Assembly (NCBI GenBank): GCA_006212045.1
Contig: PZPK01000020.1
Coordinates: 1 to 64,000 of the forward strand
Origin: Oleiphilus sp.
Lineage (GTDB): Bacteria; Pseudomonadota; Gammaproteobacteria; Pseudomonadales; Oleiphilaceae
Direction: 5' to 3'
Length of the DNA: 64,000 nucleotides
In this document: in pieces, positions 26,912-35,151 of the stretch
Position numbering within the stretch: position 1 is the first letter of the stretch
How the letters are laid out: every line of letters starts with the position of its first letter
The notes under the pieces: model-generated
Seen by the model: only the letters and a program-made list of their open reading frames with translations
Told to the model about the DNA's origin: nothing
Databases searched by the model: none
Translations under genes and position numbers: made by a program

Positions 26912-27631
26912 ATGCAAATTGCTATTGTCGTATATCCCGGAATGACCGCGCTCGACGCCATAGGGCCCTACGAAGTACTGCGTGCTATGCCTGATGCCGA
27001 GATTCGTTTCGTCAGTGACGAGATTGGTCCAATCGTTACTGATAGTGGCGTACTGGTGATCGGAGCCACTCACACTTATGAAGAAACGCCTGCCCCGAAC
27101 ATTATGCTTGTGCCTGGCTCAACGGCTGACACCACAACAGCGATGGCAAACATCAAACTGATCACATGGCTTCAGCAAGCACACAAGACCAGCACATTAA
27201 CTTTATCCGTGTGCTCAGGTTCACTGGTACTGGCAGCTGCCGGATTGCTCGATGGCCACCCGGCAACATCCCACTGGCTTGCACAGCCTTTACTTAAACA
27301 ATTTGGAGCAACCCCCAAGAAGCAGGAACGCATCGTGGAGTCCGGCAAGATTATTACAGCAGCGGGTGTTTCTGCCGGCATCGACTTGGCACTGTTCATT
27401 GCACAACGCTTGCACGGTAAAGAATTAGCTGAAAAAATTCAGTTACTTATCGAATACGACCCAATGCCACCGGTCAATTCGAGCCATCCCAGCAAAGCAA
27501 CGAAAGCCGTTTATGAAATTGCGCGCAAGGAAATGCTACTTGCCGCCCAAAACCGACGCAATGCTATTTCTATCCCATTAATTCTATGGCGAAGCACTCT
27601 CAAAAAAGTACGGCGGCGTTTATCCGCTTGA
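26912..27631 (+). CDS. DJ-1/PfpI family protein, isonitrile hydratase-like
   Basis: 239 residues. MQIAIVVYPGMTALDAIGPY, ending in a conserved Glu (YEVL), is the family start; the nucleophile elbow is LSVCSGSLVLAAAGLLDG, and GHPATSHWL and TAAGVSAGIDLAL follow, all close to isonitrile hydratase and related enzymes. GGAG lies 7 bases before the ATG. It is the likely target of the divergent GlxA-type regulator. The last 40 residues are basic and less conserved. Substrate not determinable. Confidence 0.85.
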   Translation: MQIAIVVYPGMTALDAIGPYEVLRAMPDAEIRFVSDEIGPIVTDSGVLVIGATHTYEETPAPNIMLVPGSTADTTTAMANIKLITWLQQAHKTSTLTLSVCSGSLVLAAAGLLDGHPATSHWLAQPLLKQFGATPKKQERIVESGKIITAAGVSAGIDLALFIAQRLHGKELAEKIQLLIEYDPMPPVNSSHPSKATKAVYEIARKEMLLAAQNRRNAISIPLILWRSTLKKVRRRLSA

Positions 27632-27879
27632 CCAATAAAAAGAGGGAACTGCCAAAAAAACATCATTAAACGCAGTCCTCCATCCACCCAAAACATGACA
27701 TTAGTTCACATTTTTCATCTTTTGCCGCCTTCGGCATGACGGATTGATTCATTACGCTCACAATCCGAATCATTCTGCACTCCTAATTCGGCCTTCGCCT
27801 CACTAACCTCCGGCAATGGCTGACTTCGCTGTTTTGTTTGCCATGATGAACGTCAAACTAACACTTTAGGGTGAAAACA

Positions 27880-29193
27880 ATGATAAAAGCAGATTCATTA
27901 TCCAGACGCCTGCTTCTCTCGGCAGCAGGTTTATCGCTTGCCGCCGGTTTAAGTAGTGGCGTGCACGCAGTCGGCATCGAGGATGTCGTCGATGGCGGCA
28001 ATAACTTTGCCTGGCAGAAAGTAGAGATCCCAGGGACCAAATGCAGCGACGGTTCCCAATACAAATTTTGGGTACACGACAATCCGAATTCCAACAATAT
28101 CGTCCTGATGTATGAAGGCGGCGGTGCCTGCTGGGACTACGAGAGCTGCAGCGGCGCGCTGGGCATCCTGGGCGCCGCCAACCCCAATGGGCTGGCAGAT
28201 AGCTACATCACCGAAACCAAGGCCAAATTTGTAGCGCCGGTGATGAACGGCAACGACCCCGGCCTACCCTTCCGCTCCAAGGAAAACCTAGTGACCAATG
28301 GTTGGGATGCGGTCTATATTCCCTATTGCACCGGTGATGTTCACGTTGGTAATAATGTTGCCACCTATACCGATCCGACCGGCGTCAACCCGCCGCTCAA
28401 CTTCTATCATTACGGCTTCCATAACTCGCAGCAGACACTGCAACATCTTGCGGGCGTGTTCCCGAACATCAATAAAATGATGATCACAGGATTCAGTGCC
28501 GGTGGTGTTGCTTCTTCTGCCATCTATAACGAGGCGCGCACGACGCTGAACCCGACCAAAGGTTATATGCTGAATGATTCCGGCCCGCTGTTCCCTGCTC
28601 CGGACGCCAGCTACAATTCGCGCCAGCTGCATGACACCATCAAGCTTGCCTGGGATCTGGATACGGTCTTTGACCAGCTACCTCCCGGTTTCGATGCCAA
28701 TGATGTCGGCACCATCAACCCGATGCTGGCCAACGAATTCCCTCAGGACCAGTTCGCGTATACCGGCTACAGTACGGACTATAACTTCTCGCGTTTTTCC
28801 TACGAGCGGTTTTTTCCCGGTCTGGATCAGGCGGGTATACTGGCCAAGTGGCAAGCGGATCAGGACAATCTGGTTGCGCAGATGAACCAGCTCAGCAATT
28901 ACAGCTATCACATCCCGTGGCACCGTCCAATCAACGACAGCCACTGCTCCACGATCATCACATTCCTCGGGTCGCATGCATGCCCCAGCATTCGCAAGAA
29001 ACGCTGGTATGAAGCCTTTCAATGGCCTTGGTCACAGTCCTGGAAATGCCCGGGTACTATGACTGGAATGGCGAGCTTCCTGTCTCAGTGGGTGAATGGT
29101 TCTCGCCTGAGATTGAAAGAGCCGCCAAACAACTACAATCTTGAAGATCCGGGTATGGAAATCTACGGCCCGATTATTGATGGCGCAATCTAG
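27880..29193 (+). CDS. secreted pectinacetylesterase-like / vtpJ-type hydrolase
   Basis: 437 residues from the ATG at 27880, with AGGGTG 7 bases upstream. The N-terminus (SLSRRLLLSAAGLSLAAGL) is a twin-arginine-like export signal. The alpha/beta-hydrolase core has LMYEGGGACWDYESC (oxyanion region), YIPYCTGDVHVG and the nucleophile elbow GFSAGG with Ser206; DSHCSTI near the end provides the expected His. These are marks of the pectinacetylesterase-related family. The last 75 residues are odd: rich in Trp, Lys and Arg, while another frame is open and more protein-like from 29022 to 29144 (see findings). An intact, divergent enzyme cannot be excluded. Confidence 0.75.
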   Translation: MIKADSLSRRLLLSAAGLSLAAGLSSGVHAVGIEDVVDGGNNFAWQKVEIPGTKCSDGSQYKFWVHDNPNSNNIVLMYEGGGACWDYESCSGALGILGAANPNGLADSYITETKAKFVAPVMNGNDPGLPFRSKENLVTNGWDAVYIPYCTGDVHVGNNVATYTDPTGVNPPLNFYHYGFHNSQQTLQHLAGVFPNINKMMITGFSAGGVASSAIYNEARTTLNPTKGYMLNDSGPLFPAPDASYNSRQLHDTIKLAWDLDTVFDQLPPGFDANDVGTINPMLANEFPQDQFAYTGYSTDYNFSRFSYERFFPGLDQAGILAKWQADQDNLVAQMNQLSNYSYHIPWHRPINDSHCSTIITFLGSHACPSIRKKRWYEAFQWPWSQSWKCPGTMTGMASFLSQWVNGSRLRLKEPPNNYNLEDPGMEIYGPIIDGAI

Positions 29194-29219
29194 AGCAAGT
29201 GTCTCAATGATCTGAACTG

Positions 29220-29254
29220 GGCGCGCATGACAACAATGCATTGTCATGCGCGCC
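29220..29254. terminator. perfect 14-bp hairpin after the esterase gene
   Basis: GGCGCGCATGACAA and its exact complement TTGTCATGCGCGCC enclose a 7-base loop (CAATGCA), 26 bases after the esterase stop and 33 before the next start. No T-run follows, so it may be a 3'-end stabiliser or Rho-independent terminator of unusual form. Confidence 0.6.
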
Positions 29255-29287
29255 TAAATCGCTGAACATATTAAACAAGGTATTCCA

Positions 29288-30034
29288 ATGAACAGGAAAG
29301 TATTGATCGGCACCGGTTTACTCGGCACTTGTGCACTCGGCATTTTATTGATCGGACAGGGCTCTGACCCCGACCAGGCAACTCAGGTACCTCCTATGGC
29401 GCAACAGGCTTCGCCACAGACCAATGCGCAAGAAGGCAATGAGTCCGGAATTGCTGGCCCCCAGGCTTCACTGCTTGAACAGGTGTCCAAAGGCACAGAT
29501 CTACTGGGTTCACTTAGCGATTCCGAGCTGCTAAGTAAGCTGGAAATAGATGACCGAGCACTGGCCTGGGCCAAGGTCGATCTGCAGGCCATTCGTGATG
29601 AAATCCCCAATAACAGCTACTGGGAACTCGCCGCACCCACACAGGATGAAGCGCTAAAACAGCACCGTAAAGAGGTGAAGGAATACTGGCGAGCACGAGA
29701 AAACAAAATCTCGGCCAATCTCGCCACTGAAGAGGAAATCAGAGAGTACTTCGCGCGTCAGGACAAAATCTCCAACGACTATGTCGAGTTCTCCACCATT
29801 CTATTGAACAAACATGGCTCCGATCTGCCTGAGACCGACTACGGGATGCAGAACCTGGGTCGTAAACTGCACCTGGCTCGCCTTCAGGATATTCCGGGCC
29901 AGTTGGCGAGAGCACTGGAAAACCGTGAGAATTTCCTGTCACGCAAATCCGAATGGCTGGCTGACAAGGACGCTTATGAGGCGAAGCTGCGACAGGAACG
30001 CGATGCCGCTTTGAAAAAGCTGGGAAAGATCTAG
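29288..30034 (+). CDS. hypothetical membrane-anchored helical protein
   Basis: 248 residues: a signal anchor (about 5-23, LIGTGLLGTCALGILLIG), a Gln/Pro/Ser-rich linker (25-60) and a long charged helical region. It resembles membrane-bound lipase chaperones in layout and follows a secreted esterase, but the RxxFDY-type lipase-chaperone signature is absent, so I do not assign it. GGTATTCC precedes the ATG without a strong ribosome-binding site. Confidence 0.65.
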   Translation: MNRKVLIGTGLLGTCALGILLIGQGSDPDQATQVPPMAQQASPQTNAQEGNESGIAGPQASLLEQVSKGTDLLGSLSDSELLSKLEIDDRALAWAKVDLQAIRDEIPNNSYWELAAPTQDEALKQHRKEVKEYWRARENKISANLATEEEIREYFARQDKISNDYVEFSTILLNKHGSDLPETDYGMQNLGRKLHLARLQDIPGQLARALENRENFLSRKSEWLADKDAYEAKLRQERDAALKKLGKI

Positions 30035-30049
30035 GCGCAGTGTATTGAT

Positions 30050-31642
30050 GTGAAGAGTGTAACGTGCGCAAACAAAGGCATGCCTCTCTGGCAGCGCCTT
30101 TGCCTGCCTGCGCTGGGCGGAATCTGCTATGCTCTGGGTAACATCGGCTATGGCCTTTGGCCCTTGGCTTTGATCTGCCTTCTGCCTTTGTGGCGCGTGC
30201 TGCTGACATCTCAGCTGACACAGTGGCGACATGCTTTTGCGAGTGGCATGGTGTTTGGACTGGCCATTTATCTGAGCGGCTTTCATTGGCTATTTGCGCT
30301 GACTGACCAGTTTGTTGAGAGCGGGCCAGTCGCTTTTTTCCTATGGGGCTTGACCGGCCTTCTCTTTGCTTCCGGCTATGCGGTTTATACCTGCACCATT
30401 CATTTTCTGCGACGCTTTTCCTTACCCATCTGGGCGGCGCTGTGTTTGCCGTTGCTTCTCATCGAATGGTGGCAGGTCAATCTGTTCCCCGCATACCTTG
30501 GACTGGGCCTGATTGAACAGGCAAGCTTATCGCAATTGGCCAGCCTTGGCGGCCCGCTGCTGTTGAGTGCCTTTGCTTTGTGGCTGAATGTACTGTGTTA
30601 TCGGGCTGTTTTTCCGAAAGACCGACAACAACGCGTTTTGATTCTGGCCCAGATGCCGCTGCCCTTTCTCTTATGTATCGCTTATACCAGCATGCAGGCA
30701 CCGATGGCCACCAAGACCGAGACAGACAACGCACTCAGGGTAGGACTGATACAAAACAATGTCGTTAAACTTGAGACCCACCAGCAAAACCGCCTGAGTC
30801 ATCAAAGGAATCTGGAACTTAGCCGCGCATTATTGGCCGAACAGCCGGTCGACCTGCTGATATGGCCTGAGTCTTCCTATACCCGGGCCTTGCGCCGCCC
30901 GCTGCCTTTGGATGCACAATTTATCCGGCAGGACATTTCAACGCCCTTGCTGTTTGGCGGTACATCGAACTGGCATCATCCAGGGCAGGGTCGCGCCGCA
31001 ACAGCAAACTCGATCTTTCTGGTCGATGACAGTGGAAGCGTCACCCAGGTCTACGACAAACAAAACCTGATCCCGTTTGCCGAATCGGTTCCCTTTATCG
31101 AGCATATGGAAACGCTGCGCAGTGACTACCTCGCGCTGTTGCTACGCTACTTCCCCTGGCATCAAAGCTTTCAGGCAGGACCGGAAAACGGCGTCATCAC
31201 ACTTGGCAATTTCCGCATCGCAACACCGATTTGCTATGAGATGATACTGCCGGGTTACGTGCGCGATCTGGTAAACAAGGAAAAAGCTAATCTGATCGTA
31301 TCCATTGCAAACGATGCCTGGTTCGGAGAGTCTCAGGAACCCTGGATCCATCTTGCACTGTCCCGCCTGCGCGCCATTGAGCACGGCTTATGGGTCGTAC
31401 GCGCCACCAATAGCGGTATCAGTGCCATTATCAATCCGCGCGGTGAGATCGAGGCACAAACAGGGCTGTTCAGTGCCGAAACGCTGACAGCAAGCGTCCA
31501 AGCCAGACAGGCAGATACGCTATATTCTCGCTTTGGAGACTGGGTTGGCGTGTCGTCCCTGCTTCTGCTGCTCGCATGGTTGTTACCTCGCCTTATGCGA
31601 AGGTATTTACTGCAAGGTTTGCCCGCTCGCTCTCACCACTGA
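30050..31642 (+). CDS. apolipoprotein N-acyltransferase-like membrane protein
   Basis: 530 residues from a GTG; an ATG at 30080 is an alternative start. Six or more membrane segments (residues 15-215) precede a nitrilase-type domain (about 228-500) and a final membrane helix. The catalytic triad is complete: Glu274 in IWPESSY, Lys337 in YDKQNLIPFAE, Cys395 in ICYEM. This is the Lnt architecture, which N-acylates lipoproteins in the inner membrane. It is not beside ybeX, the usual neighbour of lnt, so it may be a second copy with another acceptor. Its 3' end overlaps the convergent AraC gene by 36 bases. Confidence 0.85.
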   Translation: MKSVTCANKGMPLWQRLCLPALGGICYALGNIGYGLWPLALICLLPLWRVLLTSQLTQWRHAFASGMVFGLAIYLSGFHWLFALTDQFVESGPVAFFLWGLTGLLFASGYAVYTCTIHFLRRFSLPIWAALCLPLLLIEWWQVNLFPAYLGLGLIEQASLSQLASLGGPLLLSAFALWLNVLCYRAVFPKDRQQRVLILAQMPLPFLLCIAYTSMQAPMATKTETDNALRVGLIQNNVVKLETHQQNRLSHQRNLELSRALLAEQPVDLLIWPESSYTRALRRPLPLDAQFIRQDISTPLLFGGTSNWHHPGQGRAATANSIFLVDDSGSVTQVYDKQNLIPFAESVPFIEHMETLRSDYLALLLRYFPWHQSFQAGPENGVITLGNFRIATPICYEMILPGYVRDLVNKEKANLIVSIANDAWFGESQEPWIHLALSRLRAIEHGLWVVRATNSGISAIINPRGEIEAQTGLFSAETLTASVQARQADTLYSRFGDWVGVSSLLLLLAWLLPRLMRRYLLQGLPARSHH

Positions 31643-32644
31643 GGGCTTCTGACCGGTCCAGCCCTTGAACGCGCGCCGAAAACTGGAGGCGTCGCTGAAT
31701 CCCAGGTGCTCGGCCACCTCTTCAACACTCAGCATGGTGTCCTTCAGCATGATGATCGACTGCTTGCGCTTAAAGGCATTGATCAGGCACTGATAGCTGG
31801 TATCACGCTCGTGCAACTTGCGATACAAACTGCTGCGCGACACCCCGAGCTGTTCTGCGACACTTTCGATCGGCGGAAAATCCGGAAACGACTGGGCCAG
31901 AATGTCATTTACTTGCTGAATAATACAAAAACGGCGTTTCCAACGTTCCAGTACCGATTCGCAATGATCTGCTTTCAACTTTTCCAGCGCAGCGTTTGCG
32001 GATGGAATGGGCAAATCAAGGTAGCACCGTTCAAAAGCCACCTCATGGCACGGAGCATCAAAGATGATAGAGCAGCCAAAGTGCTGCGCATATTGTTTGA
32101 AATGGGCCGGCCGTGCATAGGGGAAACTGAGCCGGATCGGTCTGAGGGCCTGGCCGGTCAGCCAGGTAGCCTGACTGACAAAGCAGGAATAGAGCGCTTC
32201 GGACAGAAAATACTGCAAAGGTAATGGCAATCGTTTGGAACCGAAGTGTACTGAGCGCAAAGTCGCTACTGACTCGGTGCACACCAAATCGACATCAAAT
32301 GACATCGCCATCAGCAGGCGATAGCGACACAGATACTCCATCGCCTTACCCACTGAGGGAGATGACATCACCAATTGTCCCAGCGTATCAGCCGAAGCAA
32401 TCTGTATCAGTTTCCCGTAGCGCAATCCGAATCCCGGAGGCACGTCGTTCAAGGATAAGGCCAGACAATTAAAGATCTGGCTAAGACTCACCCTTTTCTT
32501 GTAGTTCTCCAGATCAGCCACGGGGCCGTGATAGCCCTTGAGCGAAAAGCCTTCCTCCTCAAGCATGACTTTAAGCAAGCCGAGAAAAAACACACCAACG
32601 ACTTCGTCTTCCTTGTCGAAACGATACCCATAGGGATGCATCAT
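31607..32644 (-). CDS. AraC-family regulator (OruR/arabinose-binding-like N-domain)
   Basis: 345 residues from the ATG at 32644 (GAAGG 10 bases upstream). The N-terminal domain has LALSLNDVPPGFGLRYGKLI and LGQLVMSSPSVGKAMEYLCR; the C-terminal HTH region has VAEQLGVSRSSLYRKLHERD and VAEHLGFSDASSFRRAFKGW. The frame stays open to a TTG at 32755; the extra 37 residues contain CxxC-x15-CxxC, a zinc-ribbon-like pattern, so a longer form is possible, although that start has no ribosome-binding site. Effector and targets unknown. Confidence 0.9.
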   Translation of the reverse strand: MMHPYGYRFDKEDEVVGVFFLGLLKVMLEEEGFSLKGYHGPVADLENYKKRVSLSQIFNCLALSLNDVPPGFGLRYGKLIQIASADTLGQLVMSSPSVGKAMEYLCRYRLLMAMSFDVDLVCTESVATLRSVHFGSKRLPLPLQYFLSEALYSCFVSQATWLTGQALRPIRLSFPYARPAHFKQYAQHFGCSIIFDAPCHEVAFERCYLDLPIPSANAALEKLKADHCESVLERWKRRFCIIQQVNDILAQSFPDFPPIESVAEQLGVSRSSLYRKLHERDTSYQCLINAFKRKQSIIMLKDTMLSVEEVAEHLGFSDASSFRRAFKGWTGQKPSVVRASGQTLQ

Positions 32645-33254
32645 AGTATGAACGCCTTCTGTCTGTCGTTCACGAGCGCACTCGCGACACGTCGAAACAC
32701 CTGAGACTTCAGCACTACACTCGAGGTTGTAAAAACAAATATTACAGAACTGCAAGCTTAGGCATCAATACCTGATGCTGTGCAAATCATGGGAGACACT
32801 TTGCAATTCGTTCAAGGCATTGTTTTATATAGATAAATGTGAGCCGCTTTTCCGCATCTGTTTGCCCGCCCGGCAAGGCCGGAAATTGAAGAAACACTAA
32901 CCGCCCCCTCGTTATGCTCGGCAAACGCCTGCACTTCAGTAGGCCACTTTATCGCTTTGTCCGGACATATTCGGCGCTATGGCAAGTTTCGATGTCGGAC
33001 TCCATCATTCAGGTTCCGTGCAGGGAACACTTACCGGGTATTTTGTAATAATTTCCTTGAGACCCCGTAAAAACCATAACACTCGCAACTTAGATTGCCC
33101 GAAGGCCTTTGATATAGCGCGTTATGGCTTGACTGGCACGTTCCTGGCATTAACAAGTCCGGGCACGGTATTCGAACCGTAGCAGACAGTTCTCGACCAT
33201 TGGGACATTCGGTCAATGCCGCCCACTCTGCAAGTTTTTATTTAAGGAGGATTT
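32645..33254. other. 610-base region with no secure gene
   Basis: Upstream region of the AraC gene and of the DUF1328 gene. A 67-codon frame at 32979-33182 has no ribosome-binding site and no recognisable features. A palindrome ACGGTTCGAATACCGT at 33165-33180 resembles a tRNA T-arm at first glance but does not fold as one. The last 15 bases hold the strong AAGGAGG of the next gene. Confidence 0.4.
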
Positions 33255-33431
33255 ATGCTTCGCTGGTCACTGACATTTCTTATCATTGCCCTGATTGCCG
33301 GTGTACTCGGATTCGGGGGAATCGCCGGAGCGGCGACCGAAATTGCAAAAATCATTTTTATGATTTTTCTGGTCCTGCTGGTCATTTCTGTTGTTGCACA
33401 AGCCGTTCGCGGTCGTCCCCCGCAGGCTTGA
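33255..33431 (+). CDS. DUF1328 small membrane protein (YtjA-like)
   Basis: 58 residues with two membrane helices ([20 protein letters not shown], then [18 protein letters not shown]), the exact plan of DUF1328/YtjA, including the GGIAGAA stretch between them. AAGGAGG at 33244-33250 lies 4 bases before the ATG. Function unknown; the family is widespread in proteobacteria. The lipoprotein-like gene follows after 61 bases. Confidence 0.9.
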   Translation: MLRWSLTFLIIALIAGVLGFGGIAGAATEIAKIIFMIFLVLLVISVVAQAVRGRPPQA

Positions 33432-33492
33432 GCAAAGGGAAACCACTCTCACGCTAAGAAGATCTCTAACCCGGGAAAACAGGAGTAACACT

Positions 33493-33678
33493 ATGAAGAC
33501 ATTATTTATGGCAATGTTATTGGCGCTGGCAACCCTTGGCAGCACAGCTTGCAGCGAAGGCAGCGCAGAAAAAGCTGGTGAACAGATTGACGAAACCATG
33601 ACCAATCTTGAGAACAGCGTCGAAGACGCCTGTGAGAAGGCGAAAGAAGGCCTTGCCCTGGAAGACCAGGATTGTTAA
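33493..33678 (+). CDS. small exported protein, possible lipoprotein
   Basis: 61 residues. A signal segment MKTLFMAMLLALATLGSTAC ends at Cys20, but the -3 position is Ser rather than Leu, so lipidation is uncertain. The mature part is short, acidic and helical, with two more cysteines. AGGAG lies 7 bases before the ATG. It resembles small stress-associated lipoproteins and is probably co-transcribed with the DUF1328 gene. Confidence 0.75.
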   Translation: MKTLFMAMLLALATLGSTACSEGSAEKAGEQIDETMTNLENSVEDACEKAKEGLALEDQDC

Positions 33679-33744
33679 GGGTCGCGTATTTCCCTGGCTT
33701 ATCCTGAACCACGCAGAAAGGTTCAACCCTAAAGAGCGCCAGGA

Positions 33745-33781
33745 GGCGCAGCCCCCCGGTAGAGTAATCGGGGGTTGCGCC
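33745..33781. terminator. strong hairpin between convergent genes
   Basis: GGCGCAGCCCCCCG and CGGGGGTTGCGCC pair almost perfectly around a 10-base loop. It lies between the small exported-protein gene and the end of the convergent DUF2254 gene and could serve both strands, though there is no long T-run. Confidence 0.6.
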
Positions 33782-33786
33782 GGTTT

Positions 33787-35055
33787 CTAACCAGATGGAC
33801 TGGATTGCAAAAAGGTCGATGCCTCTTTCAGCTGTTCAAGTTCAGACGGCAATTGCAAACCCTTTTCTGCATGAGCAACGGTAAGGTAAGCAGCCTTGCG
33901 CGCGGATGTTGCGACCGTTTCATGCCCCAGCCGTGTCAATGTTGACAAGGCCTTTAGCGTACGAACAACCACCTCGATACTGCCCGCCCCATCGCGACTA
34001 ATCGCACTGAATGCATTCTGAAGCAGCTCATCCGTGGCTAGAGCGGGAACCGCAACCCTGTCAAAATCAATTTTTGGCTGGCTCTGGCCCTGATCAGAAA
34101 AGCGCACAAACACCCTGACAAAAATATCGGTAATTTCAATCGCCGTGCCCGGGTCATTGACTGCAGGTGACAAGGCGCGGCTGGCAATTTCGGACAGGGC
34201 AATCAGGCCGAACTGGGGATCATCGTCAAAGGTACGGTCGCGGCCAATTTCAAAGGCATCAACAAGCGACTTGGTTTCCAATGCCATTTCGGCACGCGAC
34301 TGATCCTCAGCGGTGACATAAGCCAGAGGCTGGTCAGGTGTCACAAAAACGCCGGGCAACACGGCAAGCTCGATGCGCAAGGCGGCATTTTCGGCAATGG
34401 TTTGCAACTTCAGCATATCAATGCGTTGAATATAACCAACCTCTTCTGGGCATATCGGCTCACCTTCCATACTATTTTCTGATGCCACTCCTCCCAGAAA
34501 AGGCATATCCCTGCGGCGCATCAATGCTTCGCATGTCGCATGCTCTACCTTTTCGATCACCGTCCCAAGCAAACCTAGCCGCGCAATACTGTCCACCCAT
34601 TTGATAAAACTGAAAATCACCAGCACAAACACAAATATGGTAATCAGGAAAAGGAAGAACTTGCCGGCATTCTCGTAATAGCCATTGAGCATTGCGACCT
34701 GGGCCACAATGCTGAAGATAAATGCACCAATAAAGGTAGAAAGTGCGTTCTGGGAAACGTCGTCCGAAACCACCAATGCAAAGGAGCGAGGCGTCCCTGA
34801 TTTACTTGCAGATTGATAAGCCGCCAGCATCGAACCAACTGCAAATACAGCCATCACCAACATACTTGAAGAAATCACTTTCAAGAGCATCGTAATGGAT
34901 TCAGGATTGACCTTGGGAACGTTCCGAAATACCGCAAGTTCGTCAACGAGCTGCGCCAGAAAGGCAACGATAACGGAAAGTATGCAAACCAATAGCGGTT
35001 TGACCCAAAGCCGCTCTGCCCAACGATTGATAATAAACCTTAGCTTGTCCTGCAT
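33787..35055 (-). CDS. DUF2254 membrane protein
   Basis: 422 residues. Four membrane segments occupy about residues 20-170 (KPLLVCILSVIVAFLAQLV, VISSSMLVMAVFAVGSMLAA and others), followed by a large soluble domain containing IASRALSPAVNDPGTAIEI, the DUF2254 signature. Function unknown; inner membrane. Its upstream neighbour on the same strand, an endonuclease/exonuclease/phosphatase-family protein, is 96 bases away. Confidence 0.88.
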   Translation of the reverse strand: MQDKLRFIINRWAERLWVKPLLVCILSVIVAFLAQLVDELAVFRNVPKVNPESITMLLKVISSSMLVMAVFAVGSMLAAYQSASKSGTPRSFALVVSDDVSQNALSTFIGAFIFSIVAQVAMLNGYYENAGKFFLFLITIFVFVLVIFSFIKWVDSIARLGLLGTVIEKVEHATCEALMRRRDMPFLGGVASENSMEGEPICPEEVGYIQRIDMLKLQTIAENAALRIELAVLPGVFVTPDQPLAYVTAEDQSRAEMALETKSLVDAFEIGRDRTFDDDPQFGLIALSEIASRALSPAVNDPGTAIEITDIFVRVFVRFSDQGQSQPKIDFDRVAVPALATDELLQNAFSAISRDGAGSIEVVVRTLKALSTLTRLGHETVATSARKAAYLTVAHAEKGLQLPSELEQLKEASTFLQSSPSG

Positions 35056-35151
35056 GCAGAACTCCTTGATCGGGAAAGATCATCATAACACTCAAAGTGC
35101 TTGGCAAAACACACAGACATACGGGCATCATTGTCAAACTGTCCCGCTGCG

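Noticed and set aside
29288-30034. lipase-specific chaperone (Lif) call
   Set aside because: Layout and position after an esterase are suggestive, but the conserved RxxFDY-type motif is missing.
33165-33180. T-arm-like sequence with TTCGAAT
   Set aside because: It is a simple palindrome; no acceptor, D or anticodon arm can be folded around it, so it is not a tRNA.
32979-33182. 67-codon plus-strand frame
   Set aside because: No ribosome-binding site, no family and composition like the surrounding non-coding DNA.
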